Part shown: positions 1 through 7,739 of the stretch, one piece after another
Layout of the letters: each line of letters starts with the position of its first letter
Numbering within the stretch: position 1 is the first letter of the stretch
Origin: an uncultured Flavobacteriales bacterium
Lineage (GTDB): Bacteria; Bacteroidota; Bacteroidia; Flavobacteriales; UBA1820
Reading direction: 5' to 3'
Length of the DNA stretch: 41,292 nt
NCBI GenBank assembly: GCA_902478645.1
Contig: CABSLV010000020.1
Location: 1 to 41,292 of the forward strand
Translations under genes and position numbers: made by a program
Notes under the pieces: model-generated
Database searches by the model: none
Seen by the model: the letters and a program-made list of their open reading frames with translations, nothing else
Told to the model about the DNA's origin: nothing

Positions 1-48
1 GACCGCCAGAAGAGCCAGCAAAAGAAGTGAGAAAAGCGTCTTTTTCAT
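1..48 (-). CDS. Lipoprotein, 6-bladed propeller family, N-terminal fragment (runs off window edge)
   Basis: Only the first 16 codons are inside the window. They encode MKKTLFSLLLLALLAV, the start of a lipoprotein signal peptide. These 48 bases are identical to the first 48 coding bases of the complete gene at 266-1339, and the upstream DNA is duplicated too. This is therefore most likely the second member of a tandem pair of propeller lipoproteins. The rest of the protein cannot be seen, so whether it is full length or still similar to its neighbour is unknown. Confidence 0.75.
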   Translation of the reverse strand, partial: MKKTLFSLLLLALLAV

Positions 49-182
49 GTCTTTCCGTATTGAGGTTGTCGTTTTTTCTCTCTTTAAGGAAAAAGACTCC
101 CGGGTATCCCCTGCATCCTTTCGGGGCTGCTTCCCACGGCCTTCTCCAGGCTCCGGCAGGATTTCCCGGAGCAATTTAAGAT

Positions 183-245
183 TTTTTTGATAAGAAACAC
201 TCCCCTTATCAAAAAATTATCGGGCTGCCCGTCGGGCAGCCCGAT
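183..245 (-). terminator. Double-hairpin terminator of the propeller lipoprotein gene
   Basis: On the minus strand the gene ends at 266. A 12-bp stem with a 3-base loop follows (219-230 with 234-245) and leads into a T run (complement of 211-216). Immediately after comes a second hairpin made from TTTTTTGATAAG (183-194) and CTTATCAAAAAA (205-216), so the T run of the first is one arm of the second. The same arrangement recurs at about 1476-1537. Confidence 0.75.
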
Positions 246-265
246 AAACATCGAACCAAAATCGA

Positions 266-1339
266 TCAGTTCAACGTGTATTTGTACACCGCTTCTTCAT
301 CCCGATACGGACAAAGGAGGTAAAGCGTCTTTCCGTCGGGCGTTACCGCGATTTCCTCCGGGTCTTTCACATCGAGCGTATAACGTGCCACCGCACGTCC
401 ATCCCAGTCGAATACGCGAACCTCCGGAAATACCTCCCCTTCCGACTCCAGGAACGGGCGCTCTACATACAAGGCGTAGATCAGGCTGTCGGTTGCACTT
501 ACGCCGTAGTAATAGGCGATTTCCTGTTTCTTTTTCCGGTCTTCTTCTATTTTATCGAGCAAAACCGGATCGCCATAGAGCAGGGAGATACTTTGAGTAC
601 TGTCTTGCAGATCGATAATGTTCAGTTGATTGGCAAATACCATGGCCGATACCAGGCGCGTACCGTCGGGTTTGATGGCTTCCATGGCAGAATAGTTGTT
701 CATCTTGTCGTACGTGGAAGGGTTGAAATCCGGTATCGGACCATAAAAGGCATAGCAGTTTCCGGTAGGCTGCAGTTTCCCGTCGGCCGAAGCGACCAGT
801 TCGGGATAAGACAAACCTCCCTGCTTGAAATCGATTTTTTTCCCGACCCATACCGAATCGTTCCGACGGAATACCGAATTATAAGAACCGTCCAAATACA
901 ACGTATTTTCCAGTGTGGCCGTCCCCTCGTCCAACGCCCGAGTAAGGTTCATGTCGACGAGTTTCTTGCTGTTTCCCACCAGACTCATCACCACGCTATC
1001 CGATACATAACGGTATTGATTGTCGTACTGAACCCCGTGCAATTCATCCGGTCCGTCCCCTTTGGTAATCAGTTTGGCCTTCAGAGCCTGATCCTTCAAG
1101 CCATACACAGCCAGCCATTCGGGCTGCCGGCCGATGGAGAAGACAAAGAAGGTATCCACTACCGAAATGGTATATGCCCCCATCGGAACGAGGTCCAGTT
1201 TCTCGCCGGTGAGTGCCTTGGCTTCGGGTAAAGAACGCAACTGCTTGTACTTTACCCCTTGAAGCGGATTTTCCGGCTTCGGCGAACAGGAGACCGCCAG
1301 AAGAGCCAGCAAAAGAAGTGAGAAAAGCGTCTTTTTCAT
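266..1339 (-). CDS. Lipoprotein, 6-bladed beta-propeller (BF3164-like) family
   Basis: Predicted lipoprotein of 357 residues. The signal peptide ends in the lipobox AVSC with Cys18 as lipid site, so it is probably anchored in the outer or inner membrane facing the periplasm. The body is rich in short beta-strand-like segments ending in turns such as VFDWDGRAVARYTLD and EEIAVTPDGKTLYLL, typical of six-bladed propellers. It resembles the Bacteroides BF3164-like/TolB-like lipoproteins, which are of unknown function. The start at 1339 was chosen because it places the signal peptide at the N-terminus; an in-frame ATG at 1504 would add 55 non-signal residues. A near-identical paralogue begins at 48, and a double-hairpin terminator follows the stop. 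No catalytic residues are recognisable. Confidence 0.8.
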   Translation of the reverse strand: MKKTLFSLLLLALLAVSCSPKPENPLQGVKYKQLRSLPEAKALTGEKLDLVPMGAYTISVVDTFFVFSIGRQPEWLAVYGLKDQALKAKLITKGDGPDELHGVQYDNQYRYVSDSVVMSLVGNSKKLVDMNLTRALDEGTATLENTLYLDGSYNSVFRRNDSVWVGKKIDFKQGGLSYPELVASADGKLQPTGNCYAFYGPIPDFNPSTYDKMNNYSAMEAIKPDGTRLVSAMVFANQLNIIDLQDSTQSISLLYGDPVLLDKIEEDRKKKQEIAYYYGVSATDSLIYALYVERPFLESEGEVFPEVRVFDWDGRAVARYTLDVKDPEEIAVTPDGKTLYLLCPYRDEEAVYKYTLN

Positions 1340-1537
1340 GTCTTTCAGTATTATGGTTGTCGTTTTTTTCTCTTTAAGGAAAAAGACTCCCGGGTATCCC
1401 CTGCACCCTTTCGGGGCTACCTCTCCCCTCACCCGCTCCAGGCTCCGGCAGGATTTCCCGGAGCAATTTAAGGCTTTTTTGATAAGAAACACTCCCCTTA
1501 TCAAAAAATTATCGGGCTGCCCGACGGACAGCCCGAT
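1292..1537. repeat. Direct repeat, right copy (pairs with 1-245)
   Basis: Right-hand copy of the duplication at the window edge. It contains the signal-peptide codons of the complete lipoprotein gene, its leader, and the terminator of the acyltransferase gene upstream. Compared with the left copy, the terminator loop reads CCCGACGGA instead of CCCGTCGGG, and the leader has several substitutions near 1428-1440. Confidence 0.85.
1503..1537 (-). terminator. Terminator of the acyltransferase gene
   Basis: ATCGGGCTG (1511-1519) pairs with CAGCCCGAT (1529-1537), followed on the minus strand by AATTTTTT. It sits 6 bases past the acyltransferase stop codon. It is the homologue of the terminator at 219-245, duplicated with the lipoprotein gene. 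Confidence 0.75.
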
Positions 1538-1543
1538 AAGAAA

Positions 1544-2704
1544 TCATTTTTGTTTCCCATGCAGGTATCTCCGAGCCAGGTACCGACGCAGCGGCTCGTC
1601 GTAGAGTTTCAGACAGAGATAGGCCAGCAGGATGCTTCCCAGGAAAAGGCCCACGGGTACCGCCCAGCATTGGGTAAAGGAGAGCCCCATCCCTCCCCCG
1701 CTCCACAGCCAGGCGTAGAACAGGTACATGAAGGGATAATGCACCACGTACACCGGATAAGACACATCGCCCAGGAACTTGCACACCCCGGCGGTACCTG
1801 AATCGCTCGCCCGTCCCGAGGCTCCGAGATAAACCAGAACCGGGAAAACGAGTACTACGCAAACCGCATCGTACAGGCCGTTGACCCACGGCGTTTCCGC
1901 ATCCCCCACATACGGCATGGACAGCAGAACGATCACAGCCAGGCTGCATATCCAGAATGCCCCGCGAATGTACACCGGTTTGAAGATGCGCGAGAGGAAC
2001 AGCCCGGCCGAAAAGGCAAAGGTCAACCGGAGAAACCCTCCCAGAAAATTGTGCCCGGCCAGCGTCCAACCTACGCCCAAGTGGCCGAAACCGGAGAGAT
2101 TGCCCACCGCAAAACCCGTCAACGCCACGGCTGCCACTACGACAAGCGTCCCGAGTGCTTTGGTCGAAAGACGGCGCAGGCACAAGGCGTAGAGGATGTT
2201 CCCGATGTATTCAAAAAACAGGGACCAATTCGGGCCGTTCAGGGGGTACATTTCGCCGTTTCCCCGCACTTCGTGGGCTGCCCCCGGATAGGCCGGTATC
2301 AGAAAAAGATTCAGCAGGAAGGCGAGCAGGACCAGCGAGAGACCTACCGAGGCTCCGTCCCACTTCTGGCTGCCCTGCAACAAGAAGGTAATCAATCCCA
2401 GGACAGCCCCCAGGACGACCATCGGATGCAGGCGGATCAACCGGCGCTTGAAAAAATCTCCGGTGCCCATCGTTTTCTTTTTCCAGCGGTCGTCGTACGC
2501 ATAACCGACGACGAAACCCGAGAGGATAAAAAAGAAATCGACGGCCAAGTACCCGTGGTTGAACCGCTGGTCGATGGGACTGGTGGCAAATCCTTCGAAG
2601 ATGTGGTACCAGATCACCACCAGGGCGGCTACTCCCCGCAAACCGTCCAGGAGTTCATAATGGGGTTTGGTGTCGGAGAAAGCGGCGGAAGATATTTTTT
2701 GCAT
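1544..2704 (-). CDS. Membrane acyltransferase, acyltransferase-3 (OafA/YrhL) family
   Basis: 386-residue integral membrane protein of the acyltransferase-3 family, which transfers acetyl or other acyl groups to sugars of surface polysaccharides, lipids or peptidoglycan. The family hallmarks are visible in order: LLDGLRGVAALVVIWYH at 18-34 with the conserved histidine (His34), GYLAVDFFFILSGFVVG at 51-67, and RRLIRLHPM at 87-95. About ten hydrophobic segments follow, and the C-terminus is short and basic (YLARRYLHGKQK). There is no SGNH domain, so it is the short form. The substrate cannot be told from sequence, and no polysaccharide cluster is nearby. A -7 box (TACCTTTG) lies about 40 bases upstream. 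The Crp-like gene at 2810-3373 precedes it on the same strand. Confidence 0.9.
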   Translation of the reverse strand: MQKISSAAFSDTKPHYELLDGLRGVAALVVIWYHIFEGFATSPIDQRFNHGYLAVDFFFILSGFVVGYAYDDRWKKKTMGTGDFFKRRLIRLHPMVVLGAVLGLITFLLQGSQKWDGASVGLSLVLLAFLLNLFLIPAYPGAAHEVRGNGEMYPLNGPNWSLFFEYIGNILYALCLRRLSTKALGTLVVVAAVALTGFAVGNLSGFGHLGVGWTLAGHNFLGGFLRLTFAFSAGLFLSRIFKPVYIRGAFWICSLAVIVLLSMPYVGDAETPWVNGLYDAVCVVLVFPVLVYLGASGRASDSGTAGVCKFLGDVSYPVYVVHYPFMYLFYAWLWSGGGMGLSFTQCWAVPVGLFLGSILLAYLCLKLYDEPLRRYLARRYLHGKQK

Positions 2705-2745
2705 GGCAGGTTGTTGTTTTTAAACGGATGAGTTCAACACTCCGG

Positions 2746-2753
2746 CAAAGGTA
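2746..2753 (-). promoter_or_regulatory. Promoter -7 box for the acyltransferase gene
   Basis: The minus strand reads TACCTTTG, matching the Bacteroidota -7 consensus TAnnTTTG. It leaves a leader of about 35 bases before the ATG at 2704. A -33 TTTG at the standard spacing is not evident. Confidence 0.55.
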
Positions 2754-2809
2754 AGCACCGGGGCGGCCAAAAAATTTAACCTGCATCAAAAAGCGCCCCT
2801 TCCCATCCC

Positions 2810-3373
2810 TTATTTCCCGCCGCGCAAGCGGCTGAGGGTGGGCAAAGTGATCCCGAGGTAGGAGGCGATATATCCCAGTTGCGCCCGGCGGCATACCTGG
2901 GGAAACTGCTGCCGGAAAGCCTCGTAACGTTCCTTGGCCGAGAGGGTGAGGCGTTCCTTGTGCGAGCGGTGCAAACGGCGGTATTCGTTCTGGTGGATGA
3001 TCCGTCCCCAGTTGGACAGTTCGAGATTCGTGCAGAACAGGCGGCGAAGGTCTTCGAGCGAGATCCGGTAAACGAGCACCTCTTCGATGGTCTCCACGTA
3101 CTCCTCGCTGATCTTTCCGTAGTACAACTCGTCCATGCTGAAAACGATGCCTCCCTCGCAGGAAAAAGACGTGGTGATCTCCTGCCCATTGACCAGCCAA
3201 TAGGAACGCGTCATCCCCTTTTCGATAAAAAAGGCGGCCCGGGCATATTTCCCGGCTTCGACCAAACGGTATTTCTTCGGATACCGCTCGGGCGTGACGC
3301 AAGCGGTCAATTCCCGGATGGTGTCTTCGGAGAGCGGACACAGCGCTTTCATGGCTTCGATGACCTGTTCCAT
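2810..3373 (-). CDS. Crp/Fnr family transcriptional regulator
   Basis: 187-residue regulator with an N-terminal cyclic-nucleotide-binding-like beta-roll (about 25-115) and a C-terminal winged helix. The recognition region is AQLGYIASYLGITLPTLSRL at 164-183. Typical beta-roll phrases are visible (KYARAAFFIEKGMTRSYW, SFSCEGGIVFSMDELYY). The arginine and glutamate set that binds cAMP in E. coli Crp is not clearly present, so the ligand is unknown. No cysteine cluster is seen at the N-terminus, unlike the FNR-like gene at 16695. It lies upstream of the acyltransferase gene on the same strand with a 105-base gap, so regulation of that gene is possible but unproven. Confidence 0.88.
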   Translation of the reverse strand: MEQVIEAMKALCPLSEDTIRELTACVTPERYPKKYRLVEAGKYARAAFFIEKGMTRSYWLVNGQEITTSFSCEGGIVFSMDELYYGKISEEYVETIEEVLVYRISLEDLRRLFCTNLELSNWGRIIHQNEYRRLHRSHKERLTLSAKERYEAFRQQFPQVCRRAQLGYIASYLGITLPTLSRLRGGK

Positions 3374-3708
3374 ATCTATCTTTTCCGAATATTCCTCTTA
3401 TACAGAATGCGGCCGATCCGCATCAAAACTGGAACCCCTCGTTTATCTTTTTGCCCTGTCCTCACCTTTCCGAGACCGGGTTTTTCTTTGTGCTCTACAC
3501 GCTATCCGGCTTTTATCGGCCGGAATCCAGCCTTACTTTCTCACTTCTCGAGTTTTCTGTGCTGTTCAAACGATGCGGGAGGGGCTTTTGCCCCTCCCGC
3601 ATCGTTCCCCCGTCTTTCAATCTTTGCCAGAGCGACCAAACCCTCTCGGGATTTTCTCGTCTTTTTGGATCGACCGGGGCTTTTCCTCCCCCCTCTCTGT
3701 CGGACGGG
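3374..3708. other. Intergenic region of 335 bases between yidC and the Crp-like gene
   Basis: No coding sequence is supported here. The left part is the leader of the Crp-like gene and holds an inverted repeat, ATGCGG-ccgat-CCGCAT (3407-3423), which could be an operator. The centre holds the strong hairpin at 3569-3606. The remainder is pyrimidine-rich on the plus strand with no further structure that I can defend. Confidence 0.5.
3569..3606 (-). terminator. Hairpin downstream of yidC, probable terminator
   Basis: AACGATGCGGGAGGGGC (3569-3585) pairs perfectly over 17 bp with 3590-3606 around a TTTT loop. It lies about 100 bases past the yidC stop. The T run after it on the minus strand is weak (TTTGAAC), so termination efficiency is uncertain. 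Confidence 0.6.
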
Positions 3709-5628
3709 TTATTTTCTGCCGGCCGCGCGGCGCTGCTGGCGGTTGCGCTGTTCCTCGGCCTGTTTCATCATCTCGTCCATCTTGCGCTGCCATTTGGAGG
3801 GGCCGCGCGTTTTGGCATTCTGACGGTTTTCCTGGATCTTGGCGTGCAGTTTGGCTTCGTTGATAAAGTACTTGCGGATGACCCAGATCTGACCGATGCT
3901 GATCAAGGTGGAGAGCGTATAATAGTACGACAGACCGGAAGCTGCCGAGTTGAACCACAGGAGCATCATTACCGGCATGAGGTACATCAGGAACTTCATG
4001 TTGGGCATTCCGGGCTGTTGCGGCTGGTCCATGCCCCCGGTCATCTTGGTGTTGATCAGCAGCGTAATGGCCATCAAGAGCGCAAACAGGCTCACATGTG
4101 CGCCATAGAGCGGGATGTTGAACGGCAGATTGAGCACCGAATCGTAGGCCGAAAGGTCATCCGCCCACAGGAAATGCTGTCCGCGCAATTCGATGGAGGC
4201 CGGGAAGAACCGGTACATCGCAATCAGGATAGGCATCTGAAGCAGCAAGGGCAAACAACCGGCCAGGGGGTTCACGCCAGCTTTGGTGTACAGGTCCATG
4301 ATGGCCTGCTGCTTTTTGGCCGGATCGGCATTGGCATACTGTTGGTTGATGGCCTCCATCTCGGGCTTGAGCAAGCGCATCTTGGCCGAAGACTTGTATC
4401 CCGAGTAGGTAAAGAACGACAGGAGGATCTTGATGACGATCGTCATGATCAGAATGACGATCCCCATGTTGATGTGCCAGGAATAGAACAGCAGGTCGAA
4501 CATCGGGATGACAAACCAGCGGTTGATCCATCCGAAGATCGCCCACCCCAGCGGGATCAGGTCGGAGATATTGTCGCCGTACTTGTCCAGAGTGTGGAAA
4601 CGGTTGGGGCCGAAATACAGCTTCATCGGCAGGTCAAAATCGCCCGAGAGGGCCGGAAGTGCCATATTGGCCGTAAAACGCTTGGTGTAGAGCGTATCCT
4701 CCAGCATAAGCGAGGTGAACGTCGCTTTGTGCAAGCCGTCCTCGGGGAGCAGGATGGTAGAAAAATACTGCTGTTTGAATGCAAACCACGTCGCATCGTC
4801 CAGCGTTTTGTCGTCCTCGCCTCCGGCGGAAAGGTGTTTTACCTTGTCGTTCCGGCCATAGGCATAGGAGAGATACGTGTACTGGTTTTCATACGTGCGC
4901 CCCTTTTCCGTATGGAAGGCATCCATCGACCAGTCCACCACCGGCTCCTGGCCGTTTTCCAGCACCTGGGCAAGTCCCTTGGAACTTACCCGGTAGTCCA
5001 GCATGTACTGATCCGGATAGAGGGTATAGCGGTATTCCAGGTAAGCATCCTCCGAAGCCTTCAACCGCATGGACAACACCGTGGTATCGCCCCGATGTTC
5101 CAACGTAGGTTCGAAGTACATCTCGCTGGTGCGGATCACCTTGCCGTCCGAGGTGCGGAAGGTCATGTTCAGACGGGCATTGCCATCCTTGATCAGGCTC
5201 AAGGGCGTCTTCCAATACGTCCGATACGCCGGATCGAGCAGCGTTACCTCCGAAGGAACGCCGCCCAGATTGGATACCGCGATGCGCAGTACGGAGTTTT
5301 CGAGGACCGTCGTACGGCTGCTGTCCCGGGCCGAAGGCAGGGTGAGCGAATAGGCGAAGGCTCCGTAACGTTGCAGGAGCGCTTCCGGGATGACGGAATC
5401 GCCCTGCACGGAGGCCACCAAGGTATTCAATTCGGCCGTAGCGGCTTCCTGTTGGGCCGTTTGGGCGGCCTGTTGTTCAGCCAGACGTTCGGCCTCGGCC
5501 ATGCGTGCGGCCTGTTCCTCGGGTGAAGGCATGGTAAGCCACATGTAGCCCACGAAGAAAACAGCCAATAACAAAAACACCCAGGTAGAACTGGTATCGG
5601 AAGAATTGTTGTTTTGTCCTAACAGCAT
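3709..5628 (-). CDS. yidC: Membrane protein insertase YidC
   Basis: 639-residue YidC, which inserts and folds inner-membrane proteins alone or with SecYEG. A first membrane segment lies at about 15-33 (WVFLLLAVFFVGYMWL). A Gln/Ala-rich linker and the large periplasmic beta-sandwich domain follow, to about 355. The conserved five-helix core starts near LIPLGWAIFGW and includes SAKMRLLKPEMEAI and NPLAGCLPLLLQMPILIAMY. The last 45 residues are strongly basic (ending QRNRQQRRAAGRK), as in YidC proteins that contact the ribosome. Length is normal for the Gram-negative form. The start at 5628 is 31 bases after the pyrG stop, and no promoter is evident between them, so the two are probably co-transcribed. 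Confidence 0.97.
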   Translation of the reverse strand: MLLGQNNNSSDTSSTWVFLLLAVFFVGYMWLTMPSPEEQAARMAEAERLAEQQAAQTAQQEAATAELNTLVASVQGDSVIPEALLQRYGAFAYSLTLPSARDSSRTTVLENSVLRIAVSNLGGVPSEVTLLDPAYRTYWKTPLSLIKDGNARLNMTFRTSDGKVIRTSEMYFEPTLEHRGDTTVLSMRLKASEDAYLEYRYTLYPDQYMLDYRVSSKGLAQVLENGQEPVVDWSMDAFHTEKGRTYENQYTYLSYAYGRNDKVKHLSAGGEDDKTLDDATWFAFKQQYFSTILLPEDGLHKATFTSLMLEDTLYTKRFTANMALPALSGDFDLPMKLYFGPNRFHTLDKYGDNISDLIPLGWAIFGWINRWFVIPMFDLLFYSWHINMGIVILIMTIVIKILLSFFTYSGYKSSAKMRLLKPEMEAINQQYANADPAKKQQAIMDLYTKAGVNPLAGCLPLLLQMPILIAMYRFFPASIELRGQHFLWADDLSAYDSVLNLPFNIPLYGAHVSLFALLMAITLLINTKMTGGMDQPQQPGMPNMKFLMYLMPVMMLLWFNSAASGLSYYYTLSTLISIGQIWVIRKYFINEAKLHAKIQENRQNAKTRGPSKWQRKMDEMMKQAEEQRNRQQRRAAGRK

Positions 5629-5659
5629 CTAAAAAATGGTCTTTAACGGGATTTCTGGA

Positions 5660-7288
5660 TTATTTTCCGCTTTTGGATTTCTTGTAGTCCATCGCCGCCT
5701 TGACGAAACCGACGAACAAAGGATGCGGCGCTTCGACCTTTGAACGGTATTCCGGATGGAACTGCACGCCGAAGAACCAAGGGTGCGACGGGATCTCCAC
5801 GATGTCCACCAAGCCGGTATCGGCATTGCGGCCCGTGGCTTTCATTCCGGCCTGTTCGATCGCATCGAGGTATTTCAGGTTCAACTCGTAACGGTGGCGG
5901 TGGCGTTCGTTGATCTCTTCGCTCTGATAGATCTGATAAGCCTTGGAATCCTTGGCCACCGAACATTGCCATGCACCCAAACGCATCGTACCGCCCTTGT
6001 CGGTGATTTCTTTCTGCGACTCCATCAGGTCGATCACCGGATCGGGCGTCGTCGGGTCGATCTCGAAGGAATGCGCATTTTTGAGCCCCAATACGTCGCG
6101 GGCAAATTCCACCACGGCCATCTGCATACCCAGGCATATTCCCAGGAAAGGTATGCCGTTCTCGCGGGCATAACGCGTAGCGGCAATCTTGCCTTCGATG
6201 CCGCGTTCCCCGAAGCCCGGCGCAACCAGGATGCCGTCCACCCCGCCCAAAAGCGAAGCCGCATTTTCATTGGTCACATCACCGGAATATACCCAACGCA
6301 GGTTTACTTTCACTTCGTTGGCAGCCCCGGCGTGAATAAACGACTCGACGATCGATTTGTACGCATCGTGCAGGCTGACGTATTTGCCCACCAAGGCAAT
6401 GGTTACCTCGCCCTTGGGATTCTTGTGGCGGGCAAGGAAGTCCTTCCATTTGTCCAGGTCGAGGGTATCGGGGCACGGAAGTTCCAAGTCTTCCAGCACT
6501 ACGCGATCCAAATGCTGCGCCTCCATCAGGATGGGCACATCGTATATGGTCTCGGCATCGATGGACTCCACCACGGCATCCTTGCGGACATTGCAGAACA
6601 GGGCCAACTTTGCCTTCACCTCGTCCGGCAGGGGATGTTCCGTGCGGCAAACCAACACATCGGCCTGTACACCGGCCTGCATCAGGGTCTTGATGGAATG
6701 CTGCACCGGCTTGGTCTTCAGTTCGCCCGCAGCTGCCAGGTAAGGCACCAAAGCGAGGTGGATAACGATGGCATTGTGCGGACCCAAGTCCCATTTGAGC
6801 TGACGGACGGCCTCGATGTAAGGCAAGGATTCGATGTCGCCGACCGTACCGCCGATCTCGGTAATGATAATATCGTATTTACCTGTGTTTCCGAGTATTT
6901 GAATGCGTTGCTTGATCTCGTTGGTGATATGGGGGATCACCTGTACGGTCTTGCCCAGGAACTCGCCGCGGCGCTCTTTTTCGATGACCGAAAGGTAGAT
7001 GCGGCCGGTGGTCACGTTGTTGGCTTGCGAAGTCTCCACGTTGAGAAAACGCTCGTAGTGCCCCAAGTCGAGGTCCGTTTCCGCTCCGTCGGTAGTCACG
7101 TAGCATTCGCCATGTTCGTACGGGTTGAGCGTGCCGGGATCCACATTGATGTAGGGATCGAGTTTCTGGATGGTTACTTTGTATCCCCGGGCCTGGAGAA
7201 GACGAGCCAGCGAGGCCGAGATGATGCCTTTCCCCAACGAGGAAGTCACCCCTCCGGTTACGAAAATGTATTTTGTTTTAAGCGCCAT
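5660..7288 (-). CDS. pyrG: CTP synthase
   Basis: 542-residue CTP synthase, which makes CTP from UTP, ATP and glutamine in the last step of pyrimidine nucleotide synthesis. The N-terminal synthetase domain begins KYIFVTGGVTSSLGKGI, the P-loop, and contains NPYEHGECYVTTDGAETDLD. The C-terminal class I glutamine amidotransferase domain has the nucleophile in LGICLGMQ (Cys about 385) and the His-Glu pair in VQFHPEY (about 512-514). The start at 7288 gives MALKTKYIF and the usual length; an upstream in-frame ATG at 7363 would precede the likely promoter (-7 TACATTTG at 7326-7319). It is followed by yidC. Confidence 0.98.
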   Translation of the reverse strand: MALKTKYIFVTGGVTSSLGKGIISASLARLLQARGYKVTIQKLDPYINVDPGTLNPYEHGECYVTTDGAETDLDLGHYERFLNVETSQANNVTTGRIYLSVIEKERRGEFLGKTVQVIPHITNEIKQRIQILGNTGKYDIIITEIGGTVGDIESLPYIEAVRQLKWDLGPHNAIVIHLALVPYLAAAGELKTKPVQHSIKTLMQAGVQADVLVCRTEHPLPDEVKAKLALFCNVRKDAVVESIDAETIYDVPILMEAQHLDRVVLEDLELPCPDTLDLDKWKDFLARHKNPKGEVTIALVGKYVSLHDAYKSIVESFIHAGAANEVKVNLRWVYSGDVTNENAASLLGGVDGILVAPGFGERGIEGKIAATRYARENGIPFLGICLGMQMAVVEFARDVLGLKNAHSFEIDPTTPDPVIDLMESQKEITDKGGTMRLGAWQCSVAKDSKAYQIYQSEEINERHRHRYELNLKYLDAIEQAGMKATGRNADTGLVDIVEIPSHPWFFGVQFHPEYRSKVEAPHPLFVGFVKAAMDYKKSKSGK

Positions 7289-7318
7289 GGTATGATTTTG
7301 CAGAAAATATAAACTTGG

Positions 7319-7326
7319 CAAATGTA
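7319..7326 (-). promoter_or_regulatory. Promoter -7 box for pyrG
   Basis: The minus strand reads TACATTTG, a match to TAnnTTTG, 31 bases upstream of the pyrG ATG. It supports the ATG at 7288 over the in-frame ATG at 7363. A clear TTTG -33 element is not seen at 19-21 bases. Confidence 0.55.
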
Positions 7327-7393
7327 CTAAATTTTCCCCGGTCGGAAAGGCTCGTGGCGGCACTTTTCGACGAGGTTTTTATTCGTTTGTTTT

Positions 7394-7669
7394 TCAGCTC
7401 AATATCACATACAGAATGGACAGGAGGACTCCTGTAACGAGCAGGGCGGAAAAATTGTACGCCACCACGTTGCGAAACCGCAAGGCGGTCATGTTCCTCC
7501 GCAGGTACATGTAGCCCGTATCGACGAAGACCGACAGGAAAAATGCTCCGAAAACAATATGGGGGATCACCGCCAGGATCCAAATATCGACCCAAAACCA
7601 TACCACTGCACTGATCAAAAGCAGCGCGGCAAAATAGCTGATGAACCCGAAATATTTTTTGTCTGTCAT
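7394..7669 (-). CDS. Small membrane protein of unknown function
   Basis: A 91-residue protein with three predicted membrane helices (about 9-29 ISYFAALLLISAVVWFWVDI, 30-48 and 68-90) and a short basic loop (YLRRNMTALRFRN). I do not recognise a family. The start at 7669 gives MTDKKYFGF; an in-frame ATG at 7693 would add eight residues. It lies between the permease gene at 7740 and pyrG, on the same strand. Coding is supported by clean hydrophobic periodicity and a stop that fits the operon layout. A partner role with the permease is possible but not shown. Confidence 0.7.
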   Translation of the reverse strand: MTDKKYFGFISYFAALLLISAVVWFWVDIWILAVIPHIVFGAFFLSVFVDTGYMYLRRNMTALRFRNVVAYNFSALLVTGVLLSILYVILS

Positions 7670-7739
7670 GTCTCTTTTCCGTATTAAAAACACTCCGTGA
7701 CGAAGTCCTTCCGCAACTCGTATCCCACCCTTTCTGGGA

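Larger units (their letters stand above)
1..245. repeat. Direct repeat, left copy (pairs with 1292-1537)
   Basis: This stretch repeats at 1292-1537, an offset of about 1.29 kb. It covers the first 16 codons of the lipoprotein gene, its upstream region and the terminator hairpins of the preceding gene. The coding part is identical. The non-coding part shows scattered substitutions and small indels, concentrated around 140-155. The offset matches one gene plus one spacer, so the duplicated unit was a whole gene with its control regions. Confidence 0.85.

Noticed and set aside
3451..5526. Long open frame of 691 codons on the plus strand opposite yidC
   Set aside because: It is antisense to a clearly recognisable YidC. 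The product is rich in His, Arg and Gln with no family signal, as expected from GC-rich antisense frames.
5756..7312. Open frame of 518 codons opposite pyrG
   Set aside because: Antisense of a complete CTP synthase; no domain, no promoter, composition typical of a shadow frame.
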